Notes under the pieces: model-generated | What the model was told of the DNA's origin: nothing | What the model saw: only the letters and a program-made list of their open reading frames with translations | Database searches by the model: none | Origin: Calditrichota bacterium | GTDB lineage: Bacteria; CLD3 | DNA length: 64,000 nucleotides | Direction: 5' to 3' | NCBI GenBank assembly: GCA_008501735.1 | Contig: QQUF01000038.1 | Span: forward strand, 21,418 to 85,417 | Shown: piece by piece, positions 24,459 through 33,871 of the stretch | Layout: every line of letters begins with the position of its first letter | Position numbering within the stretch: position 1 is the stretch's first letter | Translations under genes and position numbers: made by a program

Positions 24459-24554
24459 TTTAATGACTGCTAAAGAACTGTATTTACTTGATTTTAAAAA
24501 CGCTAAGTGTTACCTTCAACCCGTTTTAAAATGCAATTAGAAAGGCAATTAACA

Positions 24555-25472
24555 ATGTTAGCATTTATTTTTCCTGGACAGGCTTCACAGTTTGTTGGAA
24601 TGGGAAATGACCTTTACGAAAAATTTAATTTAGCAAAAGAATACTATCAAAAAGCTGACGAAATCACAGGCTTAGCTTTAAAAAATATTTCTTTTAATGG
24701 ACCTCTCGAAGAACTTAAGCAAACAAAAATTACTCAACCTGCAATTTTCGTTCACAGCGTGATTCTTGCAAAGCTTTTGTCAGAGAAAGGAATTTCTCCG
24801 CAAATGGTCGCAGGACACAGTCTTGGCGAATACTCAGCCTTAGTAGCCGCAGAAGTTCTTAGTTTTGAAGATGCTTTGAAAATCGTTGCTTTACGTGGAA
24901 AATTGATGCAAGAAGCTGGTGAAAAGCAAAAAGGAACAATGGCAGCAGTTATTGGGTTGGCTTCTGACAAAATTCAAGCAGTTTGCGACGAAGCTTCGGA
25001 AGTTGGAATTGTCCAAGCAGCAAACTTTAATTCACCTGGACAAATTGTGATTTCCGGTTCAGTTGAAGGAGTTCACAAAGCAATGGAATTAGCAAAAACT
25101 ACTGGAGCAAAAATTGTCAAAGAATTAGTTGTAAGTGGTGCTTTTCATTCGCCTTTAATGAAACCTGCCGAAGAAGAACTTTCAGAAGAATTGAAAAAAG
25201 CAAATTTCCAAAATGCAAAAATTCCAATTTTTGCAAATGTAACAGCAAAAGCAGTAACTGATGCAAATGAAATACGTGAACTTTTAATCAAACAATTGAC
25301 AAGTCCTGTTTTGTGGGAAAATTTAAGTCAAGAAATGATTTCGAGTGGAGCAACAAAATTTTTGGAAGTCGGTCCTGGAAACGTTCTCAAAGGATTACTG
25401 AAAAGAATTGACCGAAGTGCAGTTTGCGAGACAGTCGGACAAATTGAAGAATATGAAAATTTAGAATTGTAG
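24555..25472 (+). CDS. fabD: Malonyl-CoA-acyl carrier protein transacylase
   Basis: The start ATG 24555 gives the standard N-terminus MLAFIFPGQASQFVGMG; an upstream in-frame ATG at 24507 would add 16 unlike residues. An AAAGG lies about ten bases upstream. The nucleophile is Ser 89 in GHSLGEYSA, and the second catalytic motif is SGAFHSPLM. The product, about 305 residues, is of usual length. It loads malonyl groups on the acyl carrier protein encoded two genes downstream. It begins the fabD-fabG-acpP-fabF run. Confidence 0.95.
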   Translation: MLAFIFPGQASQFVGMGNDLYEKFNLAKEYYQKADEITGLALKNISFNGPLEELKQTKITQPAIFVHSVILAKLLSEKGISPQMVAGHSLGEYSALVAAEVLSFEDALKIVALRGKLMQEAGEKQKGTMAAVIGLASDKIQAVCDEASEVGIVQAANFNSPGQIVISGSVEGVHKAMELAKTTGAKIVKELVVSGAFHSPLMKPAEEELSEELKKANFQNAKIPIFANVTAKAVTDANEIRELLIKQLTSPVLWENLSQEMISSGATKFLEVGPGNVLKGLLKRIDRSAVCETVGQIEEYENLEL

Positions 25473-25505
25473 TTAAGAAATAAAAAAAATTTTATAAATT
25501 TTAGA

Positions 25506-26249
25506 ATGATGAATCAAAACCTTAAAGATAAAGTAGCCGTTGTTACTGGTTCAACAAGAGGAATCGGAAAAGCGATTGCTCTTGAACTTGCTCAAGCAGG
25601 TGCAAAAATCGTTGTAACAGGCACAAACGAAGCGAAACTCAAGTCTTCTTTAGAAGAAATTCAGGCAACAGGAACCGAAGCAATTGCAATCAAATGCAAT
25701 GTCGCAGATTTTAACGAAGCGAAAATGCTCATTGAAGAATCTGTTAAGGCATTTGGTAGGATTGATATTTTGGTTAATAATGCAGGAATTACTCGCGACA
25801 ATTTGATCGTTCGCCTAACAGAAGAAGATTGGGACAGCGTAATTGAAGTCAATCTCAAAGGGGTTTTCAATTGCACAAAAGCAGTAACAAGAACAATGAT
25901 GAAGCAGCGTTATGGAAAAATCATTAACATTACTTCTGTTGTTGGTGTTTCTGGAAATGGTGGTCAAAGTAATTATTCTGCTTCTAAAGCTGGAATAATT
26001 GGTTTCTCAAAATCTCTTGCCAAAGAGCTTGCTACCAGAAACATTAATGTAAACTGTATTGCACCTGGATTTATTGAAACTGATATGACTGCTGAACTTG
26101 GAAATTCAGAAGCACTTTTAGCTTCTATCCCACTTGGCAGAACAGGAAAATCTACTGAAATTGCAAAAGCCGTTGGATTTTTGTCATCACCTGATTCAGA
26201 TTACATTACAGGTCAGGTTTTACACGTTGACGGTGGAATGGTAATGTAA
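25506..26249 (+). CDS. fabG: 3-oxoacyl-[acyl-carrier-protein] reductase
   Basis: The 247-residue short-chain dehydrogenase has the NADPH-binding TGSTRGIGKAI, the structural NNAGITRDN and the catalytic YSASKAG (Tyr 157, Lys 161). The C-terminal LASPDSDYITGQVLHVDGGM pattern (read here as FLSSPDSDYITGQVLHVDGG) is the FabG end. It reduces 3-ketoacyl-ACP in each elongation round. Two adjacent ATG codons occur at 25506 and 25509; either may be used. It lies 33 bases after fabD. Confidence 0.95.
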   Translation: MMNQNLKDKVAVVTGSTRGIGKAIALELAQAGAKIVVTGTNEAKLKSSLEEIQATGTEAIAIKCNVADFNEAKMLIEESVKAFGRIDILVNNAGITRDNLIVRLTEEDWDSVIEVNLKGVFNCTKAVTRTMMKQRYGKIINITSVVGVSGNGGQSNYSASKAGIIGFSKSLAKELATRNINVNCIAPGFIETDMTAELGNSEALLASIPLGRTGKSTEIAKAVGFLSSPDSDYITGQVLHVDGGMVM

Positions 26250-26318
26250 ATTTTACAAATAATTTTTTATTAATTAAATAACCAATCATTAGTTTTTAAC
26301 CACTTATGGAGTTAAGAA

Positions 26319-26546
26319 ATGGCAACAAACGAACAAGTAATTGACATCATTGTAGAACAACTTGGTGTTGAAAAAGACAAAGTAGTTCCAGAGGCTTCTT
26401 TCATTGATGATTTAGGAGCAGATTCATTGGATACTGTCGAGTTAATTATGGCATTTGAAGACAAATTTGGAACAGAAATTCCTGACGAAGAAGCTGAGAA
26501 AATCAGAACAGTCGGTGATGCAATTTCTTACTTGTCTAAAAACTAA
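26319..26546 (+). CDS. acpP: Acyl carrier protein
   Basis: The 75-residue acidic protein carries the phosphopantetheine attachment site Ser 36 in the motif [10 protein letters not shown]. The rest is the usual four-helix pattern, including [13 protein letters not shown] and [21 protein letters not shown] occurs about 10 bases before the ATG. It carries growing acyl chains as thioesters in the cytoplasm. A stem-loop follows the stop codon (26559..26600), which could allow higher expression of acpP than of the genes downstream. Confidence 0.97.
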   Translation: MATNEQVIDIIVEQLGVEKDKVVPEASFIDDLGADSLDTVELIMAFEDKFGTEIPDEEAEKIRTVGDAISYLSKN

Positions 26547-26558
26547 TTTTAGAAACTT

Positions 26559-26600
26559 AAAACTTAACTTGGCAAGCTAAAATCAGCTAAGTTAAGTTTT
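26559..26600 (+). terminator. Stem-loop between acpP and fabF
   Basis: AAAACTTAACTTGGC (26559..26573) pairs with GCTAAGTTAAGTTTT (26586..26600) over 15 positions with a single G-T pair, leaving a 12-base loop. The downstream sequence TTAACTTTTAG is only modestly T-rich. It could be a leaky terminator or an mRNA-stabilising 3' end for acpP inside the operon. Confidence 0.65.
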
Positions 26601-26642
26601 TAACTTTTAGGAATTTAAAAGATACAAATCTAAGGAAAGATA

Positions 26643-27875
26643 ATGAAAAGACGAGTTGTAATTACAGGAATGGGTGCAATAACCCCAAATGGAAATAATG
26701 TCGAAGAATTTTGGCAAAATTCAATTAACGGAGTCAGCGGTGCAGGGCAAATCACTTTGTTTGACACCACTAATTTCGCTTCAACAATTGCTTGTGAAGT
26801 AAAGAACTTCAACCACGAAGGTTACTTGGACAAGAAAGAAGCCAGAAGAATGGACAGGTTTACACAATTGGGATTGGTTGCTGCTGATATGGCAATTCGT
26901 GATTCAGGACTTGATTTAGAAAAAGAAGACCTTACAAGAATCGGTGTTGTAACAGGTTCTGGAATAGGTGGAATGAACACTTTTGAAGAACAACACAAAA
27001 CATTGCTTAGCAGAGGTCCAGGAAGAATCAATCCATTTTTCATTGTAATGCTAATTCCCGATATTGTACCAGGAAGAATTTCGATTCAGCACGGTCTTAA
27101 AGGTCCAAATTATGGAACTGTCTCTGCTTGTGCAACTTCATCTCACGCTATTGGAGATGCTTTTAGAATCATTCAGTACGGAGATGCAGATGTAATGGTT
27201 TCAGGCGGTTGTGAATCTGTAATTACTCCAATTTCCATTGGCGGATTTAATGCAATGAAGGCACTTTCAACAAGAAATGATGACCCAATTAGAGCATCAA
27301 GACCTTTCGATACTGAAAGAGATGGTTTTGTAATGGGTGAAGGTGCAGGAATGATAATTTTAGAAGAACTTGAACACGCAAAAAAACGTGGTGCAAATAT
27401 TCTTGCAGAAGTTGCAGGGTTTGGAATGACAGGTGATGCACACCATTTGACTGCTCCAGCTCCAGGAGGTGAAGGTGCAAGACGTTCAATGGAAAATGCT
27501 CTTCGTGATTCTAAATTAAATACTGATGATATTGATTACATAAATGCTCACGGGACTTCAACTCCTGTTGGAGATATTGCAGAATGTGAAGCAGTCTCAA
27601 CTCTCTTTGGAACAGATAGAATTCGAATTTCCTCAAGTAAATCAATGACAGGTCATTTGCTCGGTGGAGCAGGTGCGATTGAGTTTATTCTTTTATCAAA
27701 AGCTGTTCAGAATGATGTTGCAAATCCAACAATAAATGTCGAAAACCAAGACCCAGCAATTAAGTTAAATGTGATTCCTAACGAAGCTCAAGAATTCAAA
27801 ATTCGAGCAGGAATTAGCAATACTTTTGGATTTGGTGGACATAACACTTCAATAATTGTCAAAAAATACAGTTAA
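26643..27875 (+). CDS. fabF: 3-oxoacyl-[acyl-carrier-protein] synthase II
   Basis: The 410-residue condensing enzyme starts RRVVITGMGAITPNG. It has the catalytic triad Cys 163 (SACATSSHAIG), His 303 (NAHGTSTPVGD) and His 338 (MTGHLLGGAGA). The C-terminal NTFGFGGHNTS is also diagnostic of the FabF/KAS II class. It condenses malonyl-ACP with acyl-ACP to extend fatty acids. A GGAA-type ribosome site precedes the ATG. The stop codon overlaps the rnc start by one base (TAATG). Confidence 0.96.
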   Translation: MKRRVVITGMGAITPNGNNVEEFWQNSINGVSGAGQITLFDTTNFASTIACEVKNFNHEGYLDKKEARRMDRFTQLGLVAADMAIRDSGLDLEKEDLTRIGVVTGSGIGGMNTFEEQHKTLLSRGPGRINPFFIVMLIPDIVPGRISIQHGLKGPNYGTVSACATSSHAIGDAFRIIQYGDADVMVSGGCESVITPISIGGFNAMKALSTRNDDPIRASRPFDTERDGFVMGEGAGMIILEELEHAKKRGANILAEVAGFGMTGDAHHLTAPAPGGEGARRSMENALRDSKLNTDDIDYINAHGTSTPVGDIAECEAVSTLFGTDRIRISSSKSMTGHLLGGAGAIEFILLSKAVQNDVANPTINVENQDPAIKLNVIPNEAQEFKIRAGISNTFGFGGHNTSIIVKKYS

Positions 27876-28642
27876 TGATTGAATTAATTCGGAAGTTTTT
27901 TACTTCTAAAGAATTAGAGAATCTTCCCACTAATTACGATAAAAAATTAGAAAAAATTCAGAAAGAAATTGGTTACAAGTTCAAAGATAAGAACTTACTT
28001 GTAACCTCTCTCAAACACGGCTCATTTTTGCAAACCTCATCTGAGGAAAAGACTTTTTCTTATGAAAGACTCGAATTTCTTGGTGATGCAGTTTTGGAAC
28101 TAATTGTTAGTGATTTTCTCTACACCAATTATCCTGAAACACTTGAAGGTGAATTGACGAAAATGCGTTCGCAGATTGTGAGTCGTAAATCTCTTGCTAA
28201 ACGAGGCAAAGAAATTGACCTTGCAAATTATGTCCTTATGAGCGAGAATGAAGAAGCAACTGGCGGAAGGAAACGAAACTCAATCGTTTCAAATGCTTAC
28301 GAGGCTTTAATTGGTGCGATTTACATTGACGGCGGAAAATCCAAAGCTGAAAAATTTATTTTAAGATTTGTCTTAGAAAATCATAAAGACACAATTTTGG
28401 ATAAAAGCTCAATAAATTATAAAGGCAAACTGCTTGAGTATTTGCAATTGAATAAAATCTGTGAACCACAGTACGTTGTTGTGCAAGAAGAAGGTCCTGA
28501 ACACGATAAAGTTTTTACATTAGAACTAATTATTGATGAAAAAATTTATGGCATTGGAACAGGAAGGACTAAAAAAATTGCAGAACAAAAAGCTGCTTGT
28601 GCAGGTTTAGAAAAACTTGCTTTAGAAAAAACTCAAAATTAA
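27875..28642 (+). CDS. rnc: Ribonuclease III
   Basis: The 255-residue product has the RNase III signature YERLEFLGDAVLELIVS with catalytic acidic residues near 64-71. A second conserved acidic site lies in NAYEALIGAIYIDGG. A C-terminal double-stranded RNA-binding domain occupies about 180-250 (YKGKLLEYLQ, KKIAEQKAACAGLEKL). It processes rRNA precursors and double-stranded RNA. Its start overlaps fabF by one base, and the fab-acpP-rnc order is widespread in bacteria. Confidence 0.95.
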   Translation: MIELIRKFFTSKELENLPTNYDKKLEKIQKEIGYKFKDKNLLVTSLKHGSFLQTSSEEKTFSYERLEFLGDAVLELIVSDFLYTNYPETLEGELTKMRSQIVSRKSLAKRGKEIDLANYVLMSENEEATGGRKRNSIVSNAYEALIGAIYIDGGKSKAEKFILRFVLENHKDTILDKSSINYKGKLLEYLQLNKICEPQYVVVQEEGPEHDKVFTLELIIDEKIYGIGTGRTKKIAEQKAACAGLEKLALEKTQN

Positions 28643-28664
28643 TTTTAAGAACGAAAGTTTAGAA

Positions 28665-28877
28665 ATGTTTAAATTTACCTGGACGGACTCGGAAGATATT
28701 GGAATTGCTTTGTTTGAAAAATTTCCAGAAATTGAACCGCTTACAGTTAGATTCACAGATTTACACAAAATGGTAATTGAGTTAGAGGATTTTGAAGGAG
28801 ACCCTAAAAAGTCGAATGAAAAAATATTAGAGGGAATTCAAATGGCTTGGTATGAAGAATATCAGGAAGAAAATTAG
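28665..28877 (+). CDS. iscX: Fe-S cluster assembly protein IscX
   Basis: The 70-residue acidic protein matches IscX (YfhJ) over its whole length: FTWTDSEDIGIALFEKFP, PLTVRFTDLHKMVIEL, GDPKKSNEKILEGIQMAW. In E. coli IscX binds the cysteine desulfurase IscS and modulates sulfur and iron delivery. It is normally at the end of the isc operon beside fdx; here no other isc gene is visible and it ends the fab-rnc run, 22 bases after rnc. The acidic patch used to contact IscS is retained. Confidence 0.92.
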   Translation: MFKFTWTDSEDIGIALFEKFPEIEPLTVRFTDLHKMVIELEDFEGDPKKSNEKILEGIQMAWYEEYQEEN

Positions 28878-28881
28878 GAAA

Positions 28882-28906
28882 AAGACGCACATAAGTACGT
28901 CTCTAT
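28882..28906. repeat. Dispersed palindrome, copy 2
   Basis: AAGACGCACATAAGTACGTCTCTA has arms AGACGCAC and GTACGTCT with one mismatch and a four-base centre. It falls between the converging genes iscX and the minus-strand gene ending at 28918, and could act as a weak two-way terminator. Confidence 0.6.
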
Positions 28907-28917
28907 AATATTAAAAT

Positions 28918-29580
28918 TTAATCTTCTTCATCACTGGAACTTTGAGGATTTGAATAAAGTTCATCGTCAGAAGCTGTTCCGTCATCTTCTTCAAAATCAC
29001 CATTCAGAAAATTTTCGTGCCTTGATTTAAGATTCTCAAAAGCAGCTTTTTGCAACTCAAGTTCCTTTTTAAGGCTTCCTAATTCATCTTTTGTAGAATC
29101 GGCGTTTTCACTTTTAATTCTTCTCAAAAGTTCTTCTATTCCATCAGCTTTTTCTGCGGGCGGAATTTCTTCTTTTGGAATTTTTGCTAAAGCTCCCGAA
29201 TGTGTAGGGTCTAATGCTAAAGCCTTTTCAAAAGCGTCGTAAGATTCAGGTTCAAGGACTTTTTTCTTTTTACACCAAAGTCCAAATTGGTACCAAGATT
29301 CTGGGTCGTTTTCATCAACTTTTGCTAATTTTTCTTCGTATTCACGCAAAATCTTTTCATTCGAAGTCGAAGATTTTCTAATAATTTTTTCAACATCATT
29401 TTGAGAAACTGTTAAAATTAAGACTCGCGTTCCTTTACCGATATTAATTTTGTATTCACTATTCGCTTCAGAAATAATTTTTCCTTCAAGAGAATTACCA
29501 TTTTTAAGTTTAATTATGTCTGCAAATGAGTTTTGAATTAAAAATATTAGGATTGTTAAAATAAAAATTAAAGTTTTCAT
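28918..29580 (-). CDS. Secreted acidic protein with possible TPR region
   Basis: The start is ATG 29580, because GGAGG lies about six bases upstream; an in-frame TTG at 29592 is less likely. The product of about 220 residues has a signal peptide (MKTLIFILTILIFLIQNSFA). A small beta domain follows (IIKLKNGNSLEGKIISE, the first strands of an SH3-like module). A helical TPR-like segment has DPESWYQFGLWCKKK and YDAFEKALALDP. Next is a coiled-coil-like stretch (ELGSLKKELELQKAAF) and a very acidic end. It lies 14 bases after the moxR gene and is probably cotranscribed. The periplasmic location alongside a MoxR/VWA system suggests a scaffold role, which is inference. Confidence 0.65.
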   Translation of the reverse strand: MKTLIFILTILIFLIQNSFADIIKLKNGNSLEGKIISEANSEYKINIGKGTRVLILTVSQNDVEKIIRKSSTSNEKILREYEEKLAKVDENDPESWYQFGLWCKKKKVLEPESYDAFEKALALDPTHSGALAKIPKEEIPPAEKADGIEELLRRIKSENADSTKDELGSLKKELELQKAAFENLKSRHENFLNGDFEEDDGTASDDELYSNPQSSSDEED

Positions 29581-29594
29581 TTTTTCCTCCAAGA

Positions 29595-30578
29595 TTAGTT
29601 TGGAAATTCTTTAAGTAATTTTTCTATGATTTCAGCAGAGGAAATTCCTTCTGCTTCTGCACTAAAGTTTGCTACGATTCTATGTCTTAGAATCGGAACA
29701 GCAATTTCTCTTACGTCTTCAATACTTGGTGTTGGTGAGTTGTAAAGCAAAGCTCGTGTTTTTGCTCCAAGAATCAAAAATTGTGCTGCACGAGGTCCAG
29801 CTCCCCAAGAAACAAATTCTTTCACAAATTCTGGTGAAAGGTCATCTTTTGGTCTTGTTGCTGTGATTAATTTTACAGCGTATTCGATGACGTTGTCGGC
29901 AACAGGAACAGTTCTAACTAACTCTTGAAATTGCAAAATTTCTTCTGCACTCAAAACTTTATTCACTGTAACTTTACCTGATTTTGTTGTGCGTTTAACA
30001 ATTTCGACTTGTTCCTCAAAAGAAGGGTAGTCAACAAATAAATTAAACATAAATCTGTCAAGTTGTGCTTCTGGCAAAGGATAAGTTCCTTCTTGTTCAA
30101 TTGGGTTTTGAGTTGCCAGAACAAAGAATGGCTCGGGTAAAACATAAGTTTCTCCTGCGGCAGAAACTCTGTGTTCTTGCATTGCTTCGAGTAAAGCAGC
30201 TTGAGTTTTTGGAGGAGTTCTGTTTATTTCATCAGCTAGTACAATGTTTGCAAAAACAGGACCTTTGATGAACTTGAAAGCCTTTTTCCCAGTTGAGACA
30301 TCTTCTTCGATAATTTCTGTTCCAGTGATGTCAGAAGGCATTAAGTCAGGCGTGAACTGAATTCTTTTAAATTTCAAGTCTAAAACATCGGCAAGAGTAC
30401 TGATTAAAAGTGTTTTTGCCAAACCTGGAACTCCGACAAGTAAACAATGACCTCGTGAAAAAAGTGAAATCAAAAGTTCTTCAACGACTTTTTCTTGTCC
30501 GACAATGACTTTTCCAAGTTCGGATTTAAGTTTATCAAAAGCATTCGCTAAGGCAGAAGGTGAAAGATTCTCAGACAT
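29595..30578 (-). CDS. MoxR-family AAA+ ATPase
   Basis: The start ATG 30578 is preceded by GGAG at a good distance, giving MSENLSPSALANAF; an upstream in-frame TTG at 30605 overlaps tgt and is rejected. The 327-residue protein has Walker A GVPGLAKT, Walker B FVIILADEINRT (read here as NIVLADEINRTPPKTQ), the MQEHRVS loop, sensor 1 ATQNPIEQEGTYPLPEAQLDRF and the MoxR C-terminal lid with WGAGPRAAQ. MoxR ATPases act as chaperones for VWA-domain proteins and usually neighbour DUF58 and Bat genes. Those occur here 3-8 kb away on the plus strand (33872 and 37225). It follows tgt closely. Confidence 0.93.
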   Translation of the reverse strand: MSENLSPSALANAFDKLKSELGKVIVGQEKVVEELLISLFSRGHCLLVGVPGLAKTLLISTLADVLDLKFKRIQFTPDLMPSDITGTEIIEEDVSTGKKAFKFIKGPVFANIVLADEINRTPPKTQAALLEAMQEHRVSAAGETYVLPEPFFVLATQNPIEQEGTYPLPEAQLDRFMFNLFVDYPSFEEQVEIVKRTTKSGKVTVNKVLSAEEILQFQELVRTVPVADNVIEYAVKLITATRPKDDLSPEFVKEFVSWGAGPRAAQFLILGAKTRALLYNSPTPSIEDVREIAVPILRHRIVANFSAEAEGISSAEIIEKLLKEFPN

Positions 30579-30594
30579 TTGTTCTCCAAGTTTT

Positions 30595-31758
<1,164 letters not shown>

Positions 31759-31817
31759 TTAAGGTTGGAAAGTTACTAAAATTAGAAAAAAGAAAAATGT
31801 TAAAATTCAATAATCTT

Positions 31818-33023
31818 TTAGGTTCTGTCAAAGTTTTTCAAAAACTCAACTACAAGTGCAATTCTTTCAGGAATTGTTTTCAAGTCTGCCCATTCGTTTT
31901 CTGTGTGAAGTTTTCCGCCAACAACTCCAAGTGCATCAATCGTTAAAATTCCAAGTTTCGCACAATTGCAAGCATCTGAACCTCCGCCACTTTTTGTCTC
32001 TCCGATTTGAAAACCAAATTCTTTGCCGAGTTTAATTAACTTTTGAGCTAACAAGTTTCTCTTTTCAGTTTCAAGCATAGAAGGCATTGTGATTCCACCA
32101 GAAAGTTCGGTTCTTGTTTCAATTTCTAATTTTGGATTTTGAGTAAATGACTTTGCACAAATCTCTCTGATTTTTTGTTCCTTTTCTAAAAATAATTCTT
32201 CATTCCAAAATCTGCCGTCAATTTCCGCTTCTGCATAATCCGAAACTGTATTGGCAGTGTTGATTGCTTTTAAAAGTCCAAAGTTAAAAGTAATTCCTTT
32301 TTCCAAATCGGTTAAATCAGAAATTTTTAAGATTTTTATTGCAAGTTCATTTACTGCTGAAATGCCTTTTTCAAAGGCATTTCCAGAGTGAGAATTTTTA
32401 CCGAAAACTTTGACATAGTAGTGAGCAACACCTTTTCTTGCTGTTACTAAACCTCCGTAAGGTTTGTTTCTTCCTGCTTCAAAAACGAGAGCTAAATCAG
32501 GTTTTTGTATCTTAACAATTTCATTTAAAATTACTTTTCCTGTTGGTGAGCCAATTTCTTCATCGCCTGAAAGAAAAACTTGAAGGTTAAAATTTTGGGC
32601 AATTTTAGTATCTTGTAGAAATTTCAAAATTCCAAAAATTACTACGATTCCACCTTTTATGTCTGCAACTCCAGGACCTTTTGCAATTCCTGTTTTTGAG
32701 TCAAATTCAAATTTTGTAAATTCTTTTTCTAAAGGGAAAACTGTGTCAAGGTGAGCAATGAAAAGGATTGTTGGTTTGTTTTCTTGAAATTGATTTTGAG
32801 AGGTTAAATGAAAAAAGTCTTTATCACTTTGATTTTTCAAAACGGAGATTTTTGTTTCAAAATCTAAAGTTGAAAATAGTTTCTCGCACTCAATTGCTAC
32901 TTTTTGAACTCCTTCTTGATTTTGCGTCCAAGAATTTATTTCAACAAGGTTTTTAAGAATATGGATTGCCTTAGGAAGGAACTCCTTTGTTTTATTTAAA
33001 AGTTCAGATTTATTCATTTTCAT
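31818..33023 (-). CDS. M20-family zinc peptidase (glutamate carboxypeptidase-like)
   Basis: The 401-residue product has all metal and catalytic residues of the M20 family: the His-x-Asp pair in FIAHLDTVFP, the bridging Asp in GPGVADIKGG, the Glu-Glu in LSGDEEIGSP, an Asp/Glu ligand in LVFEAGR and the C-terminal His in KLHTENEWADL. The dimerisation domain lies at about 190-300. Closest in layout to carboxypeptidase G2-type enzymes, it probably removes C-terminal residues from peptides or folates. No signal peptide is seen. The start (MKMNKSELL) overlaps the preceding membrane protein gene by 14 bases; the ATG two codons on is also possible. Confidence 0.9.
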   Translation of the reverse strand: MKMNKSELLNKTKEFLPKAIHILKNLVEINSWTQNQEGVQKVAIECEKLFSTLDFETKISVLKNQSDKDFFHLTSQNQFQENKPTILFIAHLDTVFPLEKEFTKFEFDSKTGIAKGPGVADIKGGIVVIFGILKFLQDTKIAQNFNLQVFLSGDEEIGSPTGKVILNEIVKIQKPDLALVFEAGRNKPYGGLVTARKGVAHYYVKVFGKNSHSGNAFEKGISAVNELAIKILKISDLTDLEKGITFNFGLLKAINTANTVSDYAEAEIDGRFWNEELFLEKEQKIREICAKSFTQNPKLEIETRTELSGGITMPSMLETEKRNLLAQKLIKLGKEFGFQIGETKSGGGSDACNCAKLGILTIDALGVVGGKLHTENEWADLKTIPERIALVVEFLKNFDRT

Positions 33024-33762
33024 CTTTAAGGTTTAAAATTCCGTAATAAAATCCACCGAATAGGAAACAGACTAAATTTATGTAAGTTACTAAATTTGTT
33101 CCCGAAAAAAGTACAACTGCTTGTAAGTTAAGTGGAATCATTAATCCGATGTAGATTGGAAGGTTTTGTTTAGTTTTTGAAGATTTTAGATTTGGAGCAA
33201 CTTTCGATTTCCAAAATAAAATTATTGAGGAAGTAAAAAAGATTAAGCCAAAACAAAAGATTGAGAAAAATCTTTCAATTGAAGAAATTAGTGAAAATCT
33301 TTCAATTGTAAAATGTGGAATGCAAGTGATTGTATGTCCGCAGAGTAGGGTGAAGGCTAAAAGCCCTAAAAAACTAAGTAAACTTTTAATTTCAAATATT
33401 TCACGCTTTATACAAGAAAAAATTAAACTCAAAATTCCGAATCCAGCACCAAAAAAAGAAATGAAAATTGGAATGTCGTCAGGTGCATTTAAATTTATGA
33501 AAACTGATTGCAATATTATTAGAAGTAAAAGAATCCAAGTAATTGAACTCCAAAGTAAGTTTCTAAAGGGATTCTGCGAAATGAGAAAAGGTAGAATTAA
33601 AACAAATGAAATGATGTTTGAGATGAAACTTATATTCTCAGGAAATCTGTTTCCGCCAAGATTTGTAATTGAAAGGTATATCAAAAGTGAGCTAAATATA
33701 TAAACTGAAACACCAATTAGGTTACAAAATCCAAAAGTAAATTTTATTTTAGGGCTAATCAT
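33010..33762 (-). CDS. Membrane protein of unknown function
   Basis: The 250-residue protein is almost entirely hydrophobic, with about seven membrane segments and short loops rich in Phe, Ile and Ser. It begins MISPKIKFTFGFCNLIGVSV and ends GGFYYGILNLKDENE, so the acidic tail probably faces the cytoplasm. No family was recognised. It overlaps the M20 peptidase start by 14 bases and is the promoter-proximal gene of that pair, 110 bases from divergent batA. A plus-strand open frame lying inside it (33320..33703) is its antisense shadow. Confidence 0.7.
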   Translation of the reverse strand: MISPKIKFTFGFCNLIGVSVYIFSSLLIYLSITNLGGNRFPENISFISNIISFVLILPFLISQNPFRNLLWSSITWILLLLIILQSVFINLNAPDDIPIFISFFGAGFGILSLIFSCIKREIFEIKSLLSFLGLLAFTLLCGHTITCIPHFTIERFSLISSIERFFSIFCFGLIFFTSSIILFWKSKVAPNLKSSKTKQNLPIYIGLMIPLNLQAVVLFSGTNLVTYINLVCFLFGGFYYGILNLKDENE

Positions 33763-33871
33763 TTCAAATTTCCAAAAAAAATATTAAATTGCACAATTCT
33801 TAACGCAAAAAGAGCGATAAGATTTCAAGAAAACAATTTTAACTAATTTATTTAAATCGAGATAAAAATTA

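Noticed and set aside
33320-33703. Open frame of 127 residues on the plus strand
   Set aside because: It lies wholly inside the minus-strand membrane protein gene and is Lys- and Ile-rich, as expected of the antisense of Leu/Phe-rich codons.
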